Shown: positions 1-9,107 of the stretch, piece after piece
Position numbering within the stretch: position 1 is the first letter of the stretch
How the letters are laid out: every line of letters begins with the position of its first letter
Assembly (NCBI GenBank): GCA_004193285.1
Contig: SECP01000051.1
Span: forward strand, 1-64,000
Length of the DNA: 64,000 nucleotides
DNA from: Myxococcales bacterium
GTDB taxonomy: Bacteria; Myxococcota_A; Polyangia; Polyangiales; Polyangiaceae
Direction of reading: 5' to 3'
Translations under genes and position numbers: made by a program
The notes under the pieces: model-generated
What the model was told of the DNA's origin: nothing
The model's database searches: none
Seen by the model: only the letters and a program-made list of their open reading frames with translations

Positions 1-1390
1 CGCATGGCGTCACCCGGAGCCACGCACCGCGCCAGCGCGTATCGCGTGACCAAGCGGCGCTGCCAAAAGCGGAAAACCAAACCCGCGCCAGCGCGGTAGT
101 CACCCAGCGCCACGCGCACGGCATCACCCGGAGCCACGCACGCGCCAGCGCGTATCGCGTGGCCAAGCGGCGCTGCCGCAGCGGAAAACCAACCCGCGCC
201 AGCGAGGCACGTCTCCGAAGTGCCAGCCACCGTACCTGCGAGCTTGAGCGCAGCCGACCCGCGCCAGCGCGGTAGTCACCCAGCGCCACGCGCGCGGTAG
301 TCACCCGGCGCCACGCACCGCGCCTGCGCATATCGCGTGACCAAGCGGCGCTGCCGCAGCGGAAAACCAAACTCGCGCCAGCGCGGTAGTCACCCAGCGC
401 CACGCGCGCGGCATCACCCGGAGCCACACACCGCGCCTGCGCATATCGCGCTACCAAGCGGCGCTGCCGCAGCGGAAAACCAACCCCCGCCACCGCGGTG
501 ATCACCCTGCGCCACGCCCATGGCGTCGACGGAGCCACGCACCGCGCCAGCGCATATCGCGCGACCAAGCGGCGCTGCCGCAGCGGAAAATCAACCCCCG
601 CCAGCGCGGTAGTCACCCGGCGCCACGCGCATGGCATCACCCGGAGCCACGCACCGCGCCTGCGCATATCGCGCGACCAAGCGGCGCTGCCAAAGCGGAA
701 AACCAACCCGCGCCAGCGCGGTAGTCACCCAGCGCCACGCGCACGGCATCACCCGGAGCCACGCACCGCGCCAGCGCGTCGCGCGACCAAGCGGCGCTGC
801 CGCAGCGGAAAACCAAACCCGCGCCAGCGCGGTACTCTCCGAAGTGCCCGCCACCGTACCTGCAAGAGAACACGGCCGGTACCGACCCGCGCCAGCGCGT
901 AGCGCTCGCGATGCTGAGCGCAGCCGACCCGCGCCAGCGCGGTAGTCACCCAGCGCCACGCGCATGGCATCACCCGGAGCCACGCATCGCGCCAGCGCGT
1001 ATCGCGCGAGCACCGCGCCGCTGCCACAGCGGAAAACCAAACCCGCGCCAGTGCCCCACCTCTCCGAAGTGTCCGCCACCGTACCTGCGAGCTTGAGCGC
1101 AGCCGACCCGCGCCAGCGCGGTAGTCACCCGGCGCCATGCGCATGGCATCACCCAGACCCACGCACCGCGCCAGCGCGTCGCGCGTCGCCAAGCGGCGCT
1201 GCCGCAGCGGAAAACCAACCCGCGCCAGCGCGGTACCTAGCGGCCGCATCGATCCGCGCCAGTGCCCCACCTCTCCGAAGTGCCCGCCACCGTACCGGCG
1301 AGCTTGAGCGCAGCCGACCCGCGCCAGCGCGGTAGTCACCCTGCGCCACGCGCACGGCATCACCCGGAGCCACGCACCGCGCCAGCGCGT
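1..1390. repeat. Degenerate tandem array, unit about 112 bp, cut by the left window edge
   Basis: The core AAGCGGCGCTGCC recurs at 52, 165, 343, 455, 567, 679, 789 and 1191, giving spacings of 110-113 bp. Larger gaps occur where an extra segment of about 65 bp (containing CTCCGAAGTG and CCGCCACCGTACC) is inserted. Each unit contains two short inverted repeats, CGCTGCCGCAGCG and CCGCGCCAGCGCGG, plus a run resembling CACCCGGAGCCACGCACCGC. Units differ by substitutions and small indels, so this is an old or fast-diverging array. Open frames exist on both strands but are only Arg/Ala-rich translations of the repeat. No gene is supported here. The array starts outside the window. Confidence 0.85.
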
Positions 1391-1629
1391 ATGGACCGCT
1401 CGGATAACGTGGTCATTGGTTTTCTCAACGATTGGTCGATTTAAGTAGACGGCTTTTTCTTACAGACCCGGGCGGCGGACGCGCCCCGCACCCTATTCCC
1501 TTCTTAATCGCGCCAGGTTCGGCGCTATTCGCTCCAAAGGCGCGCGACACTTTGCAACTCGAAGCATGCGACTAAACGCGCTCAGCAAGGCTCACCGGAA
1601 GGAGAAATTCGGAGGTGTAGTCTGCTCGC
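1391..1629. other. Intergenic leader of the HNH gene
   Basis: The repeat array stops abruptly at about 1390 and is followed by a less G+C-rich stretch (for example TTTTCTCAACGATT and TTTAAGTAGACGG around 1420-1455). This is the only plausible place for a promoter of the HNH gene. GGAGG at 1611-1615 lies about 14 bases before the ATG at 1630 and is the best, somewhat distant, ribosome-binding site. No other gene is visible. Confidence 0.4.
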
Positions 1630-3399
1630 ATGGCTGAAGCAGCTCGCGTCGCCGACGACATCACGCCGCTCGCAGAAACAACTGGCGGCCGGCTCCACAC
1701 GCTCTCCGACCAAGATCTGCTCGCGAGCACGAGACGACTGGTCGGGGCTTGCAATCAGATCCTCGCGGAGCTCCTTGCTCATCTGGCCGAAGTCGAAGCG
1801 CGCGGCGTTCACCGCCTTCGACTCTGCACGAGCTTGTACGCCTACTGCATCTACGAGCTCCGTTTTTCAGAGGATGCCGCATTCCGCCGCGTCAGCGCCG
1901 CCCGCCTCTTGCAGAAATTTCCCTGCCTCTACGACGCGATTGCGAGTGGCGAGGTGCACCTCACCGGTCTCTTGCAGATTGGGCCTCACTTGACTCCACA
2001 GAACGTTTCGGAGGTGTTGGTGCGCGCCAAGCACCGCACGAAAAAGGAGATCGCCAAGCTGGTCCGCGAGCTCCAGCCACTGCCGGACGTGCCCGCCAGC
2101 ATCGAGCCCTTGGGGCCAGTGCTGCTCGCGCCGGTGAAGCTGCGCAATCCTACTTGGAGCGAGTACCTTCATGGGCTGAGCCCAGTGAACCACTTGCTAC
2201 CCGGCGAGCGGCCGCGAGACTGGATGGCGAGCACGCCTTTTTCGCTCCTTCCGCCGTCAAAGGTTGCGAACGCATCCACCACCCCGAGCGGCGCCGTCGT
2301 TACACCCGGCCCGCCAAGCACCAAAGCGGCATCCACGAATCCGAATCCGAACCCGAACGCGACCGAAGAAGTCAGCGGCTCCAGAGGTGCGCAGATGGAT
2401 GACCGTACTCCGCTTTCATCCGCAGCGGACGAGCACGATGCCAGTACGAATGAAGCCTCAGCCGCGGAGGACGGCCGGCACGAAGTCGAACCGCCGGTCG
2501 CTCCGCAGCGCTATGCCGTGCAGTTCACGGCTAGCCAAGCTTATGTCGATCTGGTCGCGCGCGCACAGGCGCTCCTCTCCCCCGGCTCGCAACTCGAGCT
2601 CGCGGAGCTTCATCTCCGCGCCATGGCGTTACTAGTAGCCGAGCTGGAGCGGAAGAAATTCGCGACGACGGCGCGTCACGCACCTGCATCACGCACCTCG
2701 CCGCGTGCCAACAAACACATATCGCCGCAAGCTCGAGCCGGAAGCGGAAGCGGAAGCGGAAGCGGAAGCGGAAGCGGAAGCGGAAGCGGAAGCGGAAGCG
2801 GAAGCGGAAGCGGAAGCGGAAGCGGAAGCGGAAGCGGAAGCGGAAGCGGAAGCCTCGGTGTTGCCACAGGCAGCCAGCAAGTGGAGCCCACCGAACCGGC
2901 GCAAAACACCCTCCACTCTGACACTCTCCATTCTGACACCCTCCACTCTGACACTCTCCACTCTGACACTCTCCACTCTGACACCCTCCACTCTGTCGAT
3001 ACTCTCGAGTCTTTTGACAGCCACGCCTCTGCCGACGAGCGCGACTCCGCGGACGAACACCACACCTCGCAAACAGCACCCCAGGGGCAAGGAAGCCTTC
3101 GGCGGCGCAGTCGCTACATCCCGGCTGCCGTAAGACGCGCCGTGTTCGAACGAGACGGATTGCGCTGCACGCACGTCGACGAGAACAACGAGCGCTGTCG
3201 CGAGACCCATCGCTTGGAATTTCATCATGTGCGGGCGTTCGCAAGAAACGGCGAGCACACCGTGGAAAACGTGAAGCTACTCTGCAGAGCGCACAACGAC
3301 CTCGCCGCCGAAAAGGACTTCGGCACGGATAAGGTCCGCGCGGCCAAGGAACAATCGCGGCACGAGGCGCTCACCCGACAGGCGCGGCGTAAAACATAG
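1630..3399 (+). CDS. DUF222-like HNH endonuclease domain protein with low-complexity linker
   Basis: A 589-residue protein. The N-terminal third (about 20-190) is the helical region common to 13E12/DUF222-type HNH proteins, with stretches such as CTSLYAYCIYELRFSEDAAF and GEVHLTGLLQIGPHLTP. A long linker follows (about 190-490) with a (Gly-Ser)19 run and six TLHSD-type pentapeptides. The C-terminal about 80 residues form an HNH nuclease: RRAVFERDGLRC, then RLEFHHVRAF, then ENVKLLCRAHND, with the HH pair and the final H as expected metal and catalytic residues. A Cys pair (about C515/C524) may add a structural zinc. The family is multicopy in myxobacteria and its biological role is not settled. 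The gene sits alone between two unrelated tandem-repeat arrays and is less G+C-biased than its neighbours, which fits an accessory or mobile element. Nuclease activity is inferred from the domain only. Confidence 0.85.
   Translation: MAEAARVADDITPLAETTGGRLHTLSDQDLLASTRRLVGACNQILAELLAHLAEVEARGVHRLRLCTSLYAYCIYELRFSEDAAFRRVSAARLLQKFPCLYDAIASGEVHLTGLLQIGPHLTPQNVSEVLVRAKHRTKKEIAKLVRELQPLPDVPASIEPLGPVLLAPVKLRNPTWSEYLHGLSPVNHLLPGERPRDWMASTPFSLLPPSKVANASTTPSGAVVTPGPPSTKAASTNPNPNPNATEEVSGSRGAQMDDRTPLSSAADEHDASTNEASAAEDGRHEVEPPVAPQRYAVQFTASQAYVDLVARAQALLSPGSQLELAELHLRAMALLVAELERKKFATTARHAPASRTSPRANKHISPQARAGSGSGSGSGSGSGSGSGSGSGSGSGSGSGSGSGSGSGSLGVATGSQQVEPTEPAQNTLHSDTLHSDTLHSDTLHSDTLHSDTLHSVDTLESFDSHASADERDSADEHHTSQTAPQGQGSLRRRSRYIPAAVRRAVFERDGLRCTHVDENNERCRETHRLEFHHVRAFARNGEHTVENVKLLCRAHNDLAAEKDFGTDKVRAAKEQSRHEALTRQARRKT
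2740..2853 (+). repeat. Hexanucleotide microsatellite (GGAAGC)19 inside the HNH gene
   Basis: Nineteen perfect copies of GGAAGC, in frame, encode a Gly-Ser dipeptide run. No unit carries a substitution, so the tract is young or under active turnover. Because the unit is two codons, length change alters the linker without a frameshift. Confidence 0.95.
2908..2997 (+). repeat. 15-bp tandem repeat x6 inside the HNH gene
   Basis: Six in-frame 15-bp units (ACYCTCCAYTCTGAC; the last ends GTC) encode TLHSD repeats, with a degenerate seventh unit (DTLESFD) after. Units differ only at wobble positions, indicating recent duplication in the linker between the helical and HNH domains. Confidence 0.9.
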
Positions 3400-3419
3400 C
3401 CGTCGCGTGCGGAGCAACA

Positions 3420-4930
3420 CCACGCTCCGCGAAGCCGCACACGCGTGATTCAGCCCCGGCAACTCGGGCGGAGAGGGGCTGCACAACCGCAGCTCCCTTG
3501 CAGAAGCTGACGGGGCGGCACCTGGTACCAGTGAGCGGCGTCACGCTCCACGAAGGTTTACGACTTCGGCCGGTTTCGAAGTCGCAAGCCCCCTGCTCCG
3601 CCGCTCGAAGCAACTCGGGAGCGACGGGCTGCACGAGCGCGCGTCGCTCGCAGATGCTCGCCGCCAGCAGCGGGGAACACCGAGCCGGCCCACGCTTTCG
3701 AAGCCTCACGCGCTGGCGCGGCACCGTGCCGGCTCAAGCACATGGCCAAGCGCGGCCGACGCTCAGCAACCCTGAGGGGCGCACCCAGTGCACACGCTCC
3801 GCGAAGCCGCACACGCCTGTTCAGCCCCGGCAACTCGGGGAGTGAGGGGCTGCACAACCGCAGCTCCCTTGCAGAAGCTCACGGGGCGGCACCAGGTACC
3901 AGTGAGCGGCGGCACGCTCCACGAAGGTTCACGACTTCGGCCGGTTTCGAAGTCGCAAGCCCCTGCTCCGCCGCTCGAAGCAACTCGGGAGCGACGGGCT
4001 GCACGAGCGTGCGTCGCTCGCAGATGCTCGCCGCCAGCAGCTGGGACCCACGAGCCGGGCCACGCTTTCGAAGCCTCACGCGCTGGCGCGGCACCGTGCC
4101 GGCTCGAAAACATGGCCAAGCGCGGCCGACGCTCCGCAACCCTGAGGGGCGCACCCCAGTGCACACGCTCCGCGAAACCTCACGGGCCTGTTCAGCCCCG
4201 GCAACTCGGGGGAAGAGGGGCTGCGAAACCGCAGCTCCCTTGCAGAAGCTGACGGCCGGCACCTGGTACCAGTGAGCGGCGTCACGCTCCACGAAGCCTC
4301 ACGCGCCTGCTTCGGCATCGGGAGCGACTCGGAACTGTTGGGCTGCACGAATGCGCTTCACTCGCAGAAGCCTTGCGGTTGGCCGCAGGAGCCGTGAAGC
4401 CGCGCCTCGCTTTCGAATCCGCACGCGCTGCGCCGACACCTTGCCGGCTCGGGAGCAATCGGCTGCCCCACGGGCTACGTTGCAGAAGCACGGCCCACGG
4501 TCGGCAACCTTGATCGCACCAACTGCACACGCCTTTGAGATCCGCCCGCGCCTACTGAGGCCCGCGGCAATTCGGCAGCGAAGGTGGGGCTGCACAACCG
4601 CAGCTCCCTTGCAGAAGCTGACGGGGCGGCACCTGGTACCAGTGAGCGGCGTCACGCTCCACGAAGCCTCACGCGCCTGCTTCGGCACCGGCACCGGGAG
4701 CGACTCGGAACTGTTGGGCTGCACGAATGCGCTTCACTCGCAGAAGCCTTGCGGTTGGCAGCAGGAGCCGGGAAGCCACGCCTCGCTTTCGAATCCGCAC
4801 GCGCTGCGCCGACACCTTGCCGGCTCGGGAGCAATCGGCTGCTCCACGGGCTACGTTGCAGAAGCACGGCCGAGCCGGCCCGCCAGCAATCCCTCGCTTT
4901 CGAATCCGCACGCGCTGCGCCGACACCTCG
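3420..4930. repeat. Tandem array, unit about 371 bp, four diverging copies
   Basis: The anchor GCAGCTCCCT occurs at 3489, 3860, 4231 and 4600 (spacings 371, 371, 369) and CAGCCCCGGC at 3451, 3822 and 4193 (371, 371). A submotif GGGCTGCACRA..GC....GCAGAAGC recurs within each unit (about 3476, 3626, 3847, 3996, 4218, 4340, 4587, 4716), suggesting the long unit grew from a shorter one. The first two to three copies are nearly identical; the copies from about 4300 onward form a variant subtype carrying CTTTCGAATCCGCACGCGCTGCGCC. Arg/Ala/Pro-rich open frames here run on both strands and are not supported as genes. The array fills the space between the HNH gene and the thrC terminator. Confidence 0.9.
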
Positions 4931-4986
4931 GTCGAGGCGACGGGCGCGGCACGAAAAGCGCGTCGGGCGGAGAGAACCAAATGGAA

Positions 4987-5016
4987 ACGGCGGTCGTGCC
5001 GGAGCGCGACCGCCGT
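4987..5016 (-). terminator. Rho-independent-type terminator of thrC
   Basis: A perfect 10-bp stem, ACGGCGGTCG at 4987-4996 pairing with CGACCGCCGT at 5007-5016, with a 10-base loop. Read on the minus strand it lies about 50 bases after the thrC stop and is followed by TTTCCATTTGG. Confidence 0.7.
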
Positions 5017-5067
5017 CGTTGGCCAAGCCCGAGCCCTGGGAGGCGTGGGCGGCGTGGGCGGCGATGC

Positions 5068-6393
5068 TCAGCCGAAGCGCTGGCTGATCGCGTCCACCAC
5101 CTTGTCGAAGCTGGGGGGGAGCAAGACGGGCGGGTTCTTGAGCTTGCCCGTGACGCCGGGGACCGAGCCTTCGTGGTATTTGACCTTGAACTCGGTGAAT
5201 TTGAGGCCGTTGGCGGTGGAGACGCACACGACGCGCTCGCCCTTTTTGATGACGTTGCGGTTGACGAGCTTCTCCAGCACCGCGAGGCCGACGGCGGTGT
5301 GGGGGCAGGTGTACATGCCGGTGCGGTCCGCGCGGGCGGCGGCTTCGCACAGCTCCTCTTCGCTGGCCTGCTCGACGATGCCGTTGAGCTCTTCTAGCGC
5401 GAGGATGGCGCGCGGCGCGCTCACCGGGTTGCCGATCTGAATGGCGGTAGCTTGGGTGGGCTTGGCCTGAATGGGAGTGACGGTGCGCTTGCCCTCGCTC
5501 CACGCGCGGTAGAGCGGGTTGGCGTTTTCGGCCTGCGCGACGACGAGCCGCGGGTACTTCGTGATCACGCCCAGCTCGCGCATGAGCTTGAACCCGGCGT
5601 GCAGGGCGGAGGCGTTGCCGAGGTTGCCGCTCGGAAGAATGACCCAGTCCGGCACCTGCCAATCGAACTGCTGCACGATCTCCATCGCGACCGTCTTTTG
5701 GCCCTCGAGGCGCAGCGGATTCATGGAGTTGGCGAGGTAGACGAGCCCTTCCGCCGCCAAGCGCTGCACGATCTCCATGCAGCCGTCGAAATCGGTATCC
5801 AGGCCCAGCACCATCGCGCCGTGGGCGATGGGCTGAACGAGCTGCGCGGTCGAGATTTTATTGTGCGGGAGCAACACCACGACCGGCAAGCCTGCCGCCG
5901 CGCCGTACGCAGCGAGGGCGGCGCTGGTGTCGCCGGTGGAGGCGCAGGCGATCGCTTTGACCTTGAGGCCCTCTTGGATCGCCATGCGCACCACGCTCAC
6001 GAGCACGGTCATGCCGAGGTCTTTGAAGGAGCCGCTGTGGCTGTTGCCGCACAGCTTGACCCAGAGGTCCGGGATGCCGAGCTCTTTGCCGTAGCGATCG
6101 GCCCAGAAGAGGTTGGTACCGCCTTCGTACATGGAGACGATCATCTCGTCCGGCACTTGCGGCATCACCCACTCGCGCTTGCCCCATACCCCCGAGCCGT
6201 ACGGCCAGACGTTCTGGCGGTAGCGATCGTCGAAAAGCTTCATCCATGCCGCGCCGCTGCGGTCCTTGAGGGCGTGCGTATCGTGCACGACTTGCAGCAA
6301 GCCCTGGCACTTGGGGCAGCGGTAGATGGGCCGGGTAACGGGCCACGAGCCTTCACAACCGGCGAAGCAACGAAACTCTGAGGAGTACGGCAC
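5068..6393 (-). CDS. thrC: Threonine synthase
   Basis: Converts O-phospho-L-homoserine to L-threonine with pyridoxal phosphate, the last step of threonine synthesis in the cytoplasm. The fold-type II PLP signature SGSFKDLGMTVLV carries the Schiff-base lysine. It is preceded by SMYEGGTNL and followed by CASTGDTSAALAAYGAAAG and the phosphate-binding PSGNLGNA. The N-terminus has a C9/C13 plus C26/C29 pattern (FRCFAGC, YRCPKC) typical of the zinc-ribbon-like start of many threonine synthases. The frame stays open further upstream, but the family N-terminus begins at this GTG (VPYSSEFRC), giving 441 residues; the upstream part overlaps the divergent gene. Stands alone with its own terminator. Confidence 0.92.
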   Translation of the reverse strand: MPYSSEFRCFAGCEGSWPVTRPIYRCPKCQGLLQVVHDTHALKDRSGAAWMKLFDDRYRQNVWPYGSGVWGKREWVMPQVPDEMIVSMYEGGTNLFWADRYGKELGIPDLWVKLCGNSHSGSFKDLGMTVLVSVVRMAIQEGLKVKAIACASTGDTSAALAAYGAAAGLPVVVLLPHNKISTAQLVQPIAHGAMVLGLDTDFDGCMEIVQRLAAEGLVYLANSMNPLRLEGQKTVAMEIVQQFDWQVPDWVILPSGNLGNASALHAGFKLMRELGVITKYPRLVVAQAENANPLYRAWSEGKRTVTPIQAKPTQATAIQIGNPVSAPRAILALEELNGIVEQASEEELCEAAARADRTGMYTCPHTAVGLAVLEKLVNRNVIKKGERVVCVSTANGLKFTEFKVKYHEGSVPGVTGKLKNPPVLLPPSFDKVVDAISQRFG

Positions 6394-6508
6394 GGGCGGC
6401 GTTATAGCACCGGTCGAGGCCTGCGTTGCCGGGCGAGAATCGGGCCGCGCCGGGCCGGTTTTGCGGGATTGTCGGCGACTTCCGCCGGTGTTAGCCCTGC
6501 CCCGACTC

Positions 6509-7609
6509 ATGCCGGAGCCCCCCGAAAGCGAGCACCCCTTCGCGCTGGTGCTCGAGCCGGCCGAAGCGGCCGCGCGCCGCATCGGCGGCCTGCCCCTAGC
6601 GCTGCGCCTGAGCCTGGACGCCCAAGCGGCCGGGGCCGGCTGCGTCGTCGTACCGGAGTCGGACGCCGCGCTGCGGGCACTGCTCCACGACGCGCGACTG
6701 CGCATCCCGGTAGTGTCGGTGGTGCCCCCGGGCTCCCCGCGGCTCGTCGCCCCCGCCAACCTGCTCGCGCACCGCGCCACGCTCCGCGAGCTCGCGCAGG
6801 GGCTGCCGCGAGGCGCCGCCATCGAGGTGCGCAGCGCGTCCTCGCCGCCAAACGTGCCGTACGCGTTCGCGCCGTTGCGGGTCGACTCGGATCAGGCAGC
6901 CGCCGCCGGCGAGCGCGCGCTCTTTCATTCACTCCGAAAGCCGCAGGACGGTTGGACCTCGCGCCACCTCAACCGCTACATTTCGCTATTCTTTTCGCGC
7001 TTTCTCGTGAGGACGCCGCTGCGCCCCAATCAGGTGTCGGTCGCGATTTTGGGGATCGGAGTCGCCGGCGCGATCGCGGCCGCGCAAGGGACCTACGGCT
7101 CGCTCGCGCTCGGCGCGTTCCTGTTTCAGGCGCAAAGCGTGCTGGATGGGTGCGACGGGGAGATGAGCCGCGTCTCGCATCGTGGCTCGCGCATGGGCGA
7201 GTGGCTGGACACCATCGGCGACGACCTGACGAACTACGGCTTCTTTGGCGGGGCCGGGCTCGGCTTGTATCGCGCCACCGGCCAAGAGCTGTACCTGCTC
7301 GCAGGGGCCATTTGCGTCACGTGCGGGGTGATCGCCAGCGGCCTGGAGTACCGCTACTTGATCAAGATTGGCTCGGGAGATTTGCTGAAATACCCGTTGA
7401 GCCAGGCCAGCAGCGGGGGCGGGAAACTGGCGTTTTTGGCCCCTCTTTTCAAGCGCGACACCTTCGTGCTGCTCACGCTCGTGGCCGCGCTGGTGGGCGC
7501 GCTCGGACCGATGCTCTGCGTCTTCTCTCTCGCCGCGATCGGCATCCTATTTTCGGTGTTGAAGACGGAGCTCAGGCTCGCCCGCGAGGCGCGCGCTCAG
7601 GCCGGGTGA
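6509..7609 (+). CDS. CDP-alcohol phosphatidyltransferase family membrane protein
   Basis: A 366-residue protein. The C-terminal about 220 residues are a CDP-alcohol phosphatidyltransferase with an intact D-x2-D-G-x2-A/S-R-x8-G-x3-D-x3-D motif starting at about D213 (DGCDGEMSR, then GEWLDTIGDD). Ser replaces the usual Ala. Several hydrophobic helices follow. The N-terminal about 150 residues are Ala/Leu-rich and may be a decayed nucleotidyltransferase-like domain, as in fused inositol-phosphate cytidylyltransferase/DIPP synthases, but no NTP-binding motif is visible. Family knowledge predicts transfer of a phospho-alcohol from a CDP-linked donor to an acceptor alcohol in the inner membrane; the substrate cannot be read from the sequence. 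ATG at 6509 is preferred because the frame further upstream overlaps thrC. Confidence 0.8.
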   Translation: MPEPPESEHPFALVLEPAEAAARRIGGLPLALRLSLDAQAAGAGCVVVPESDAALRALLHDARLRIPVVSVVPPGSPRLVAPANLLAHRATLRELAQGLPRGAAIEVRSASSPPNVPYAFAPLRVDSDQAAAAGERALFHSLRKPQDGWTSRHLNRYISLFFSRFLVRTPLRPNQVSVAILGIGVAGAIAAAQGTYGSLALGAFLFQAQSVLDGCDGEMSRVSHRGSRMGEWLDTIGDDLTNYGFFGGAGLGLYRATGQELYLLAGAICVTCGVIASGLEYRYLIKIGSGDLLKYPLSQASSGGGKLAFLAPLFKRDTFVLLTLVAALVGALGPMLCVFSLAAIGILFSVLKTELRLAREARAQAG

Positions 7610-7613
7610 TCGA

Positions 7614-9107
7614 GTGCGCTTCCGGCAAGTCGGGCGGTGCCTGCTAGCGCTCCTCGGGGCGAGCCGAGCGGCGCTCGCGGCGTTGCCGCCGGAGGGTGAG
7701 TCCATCCTCACCAACGACTATGGCATCGACCTCTATCAAGGGGCCGTGCTGTCCGCGAACCGAGTCATCGGTTTGGGCGGCGCGTTCGTAGCCATCGCGG
7801 ATGGCACGGAAGGGCAAGCCATCAACCCCGCTGCGACCGCTGCGCGCACTCCCTACTCGTACGGGCACTTCGACTACGACATGGGCGTCGGGCTCACGTT
7901 TCCTTCTGGCATCAAGAACACCGATTTTTGGAACTCCGGTAGTCGCACGGAGCTGCCCAAGACCGAGGGACTGAATTTCTTGTTCCTGAACTTGGCGCTG
8001 CAGCTGCAGTTCGGGCGTTGGGGGCTCGGGCTCTCTACCGACTTCCAGCAGTACTCGCTGAGCCGCGGCGTGGTGCCGATGGCCGGGACGGAGAAAGACC
8101 GCCTGCTCGGGCGCATCGCCATCGGCAACCTGCAGATCGCCCACTCGTTTTTGGACGGCCAGCTGCTCCTCGGGGTGGGGCTGCGCACCACCGGCTTATC
8201 GGTCACCAAGGAGACGGGGACCTTGCTCGGGAGCCAGGAGCTCTTCTCCACCGTCGGCACCGGCTTCGTGACGGGCTTCATTTGGCGCCCCACCGACTGG
8301 CAGGTGCGAGTCGGCGGGGCTTACCGCGCCGGCTTCGACACGCGCGCCTCACCGGAGAGCACCTTCGTGCTGTACGAGGACGACCTCGCCAACCGCCTGT
8401 ACTTGCCGTCACGGGTGACCCTGCCGTGGGACGCGAACCTAGGCTTCGCTGCGCAGCTGGGACCGCGACCGCTCAACCCGCGGTGGGTGGACCCCTCCAC
8501 GGTGCTGGAGCCCATGCGGCGCTACCTGGAGTGGCGAACCCACGAGCGAGAGCGCCGGCTCCGTCAGGCCGAGATAGCGCTGTCCCCTTTCGAAACGGAG
8601 CGAGAGCGCCGGCGGCGCGTGCGAAAGCTCCGGGCCGAGCTCCGGGCCGAGGAAGATCTCGACGACACGGAGCGAGCGAGAGTAGAAAAGGACCTGGTGC
8701 GTCGCCTGCGCGAGCGGTACCACGCCCAGGCGCGCTTCTTCGTGCTCGTCACCACGTCGCTCATGATTTCCGGCACCGTCAACAACGCCGTCGGCATCGA
8801 ATCGATGTTGGACAGAACCGTGCAGCGCTCCGGCGGGCAGCTCAGCCTCTCCCCTCACCTGGGGCTGGAGACGGAGCTTTGGCCGAACTGGCTAAAAATC
8901 CGCGGTGGCACGTACCTCGAGCCTTCGCGCTTCGAGAGTAACCAGAAGGGCTCGCGTCTTCACGCCACGTTCGGGTTCGACCAAAAAGTCTTCGCGTGGG
9001 ACGTGTTCGGAGCTTGGCCCCCCGACGCGGAGTGGCGCATCGGCGGCTCGATCGACGCGAGCCGTAGCTACCTCGCCTGGGGTATCTCGATTGGGATGTG
9101 GCATTGA
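7614..9107 (+). CDS. Putative outer-membrane beta-barrel protein (PorV/FadL-like) with charged helical insert
   Basis: A 497-residue protein starting at a GTG four bases after the previous stop. The first 22 residues form a signal peptide ending ASRAALA. The N-terminus GLGGAFVAIADGTEGQAINP is characteristic of FadL/PorV/UPF0164-like outer-membrane barrels, and alternating amphipathic strands follow to the C-terminus, which ends with aromatic residues (SIGMWH). Between about residues 300 and 375 there is an extremely charged Arg/Glu helical segment (THERERRLRQAE ... TERERRRRVRKLRAE) that interrupts the barrel pattern and is probably a coiled-coil insert in a loop or the periplasm. It is in an operon with the preceding transferase and the following lipoprotein, which overlaps it by 10 bp. 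The barrel call is from pattern only. Confidence 0.65.
   Translation: MRFRQVGRCLLALLGASRAALAALPPEGESILTNDYGIDLYQGAVLSANRVIGLGGAFVAIADGTEGQAINPAATAARTPYSYGHFDYDMGVGLTFPSGIKNTDFWNSGSRTELPKTEGLNFLFLNLALQLQFGRWGLGLSTDFQQYSLSRGVVPMAGTEKDRLLGRIAIGNLQIAHSFLDGQLLLGVGLRTTGLSVTKETGTLLGSQELFSTVGTGFVTGFIWRPTDWQVRVGGAYRAGFDTRASPESTFVLYEDDLANRLYLPSRVTLPWDANLGFAAQLGPRPLNPRWVDPSTVLEPMRRYLEWRTHERERRLRQAEIALSPFETERERRRRVRKLRAELRAEEDLDDTERARVEKDLVRRLRERYHAQARFFVLVTTSLMISGTVNNAVGIESMLDRTVQRSGGQLSLSPHLGLETELWPNWLKIRGGTYLEPSRFESNQKGSRLHATFGFDQKVFAWDVFGAWPPDAEWRIGGSIDASRSYLAWGISIGMWH

Noticed and set aside
498..1373. Several Arg/Ala-rich open frames on both strands in the first array
   Set aside because: They only translate the repeat unit, occur in overlapping frames on both strands and lack SD sites or any domain.
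1..1390. CRISPR array
   Set aside because: Units are about 112 bp without short identical repeats separated by unique spacers, and no cas gene is near.
4405..4430. TTTCGAATCCGCACGC resembling a tRNA T-arm
   Set aside because: It is part of the repeat variant, recurs at about 4785 and 4890, and no acceptor or anticodon stem can be built around it.
3498..4724. Open frames of 90-177 residues in the second array
   Set aside because: Same reason: repeated translation of a 371-bp unit, no consistent frame shared by all copies.
6394..6822. N-terminal extension of the threonine synthase frame
   Set aside because: Runs through the start of the divergent transferase gene and has no similarity to the family; the zinc-ribbon N-terminus begins at GTG 6393.
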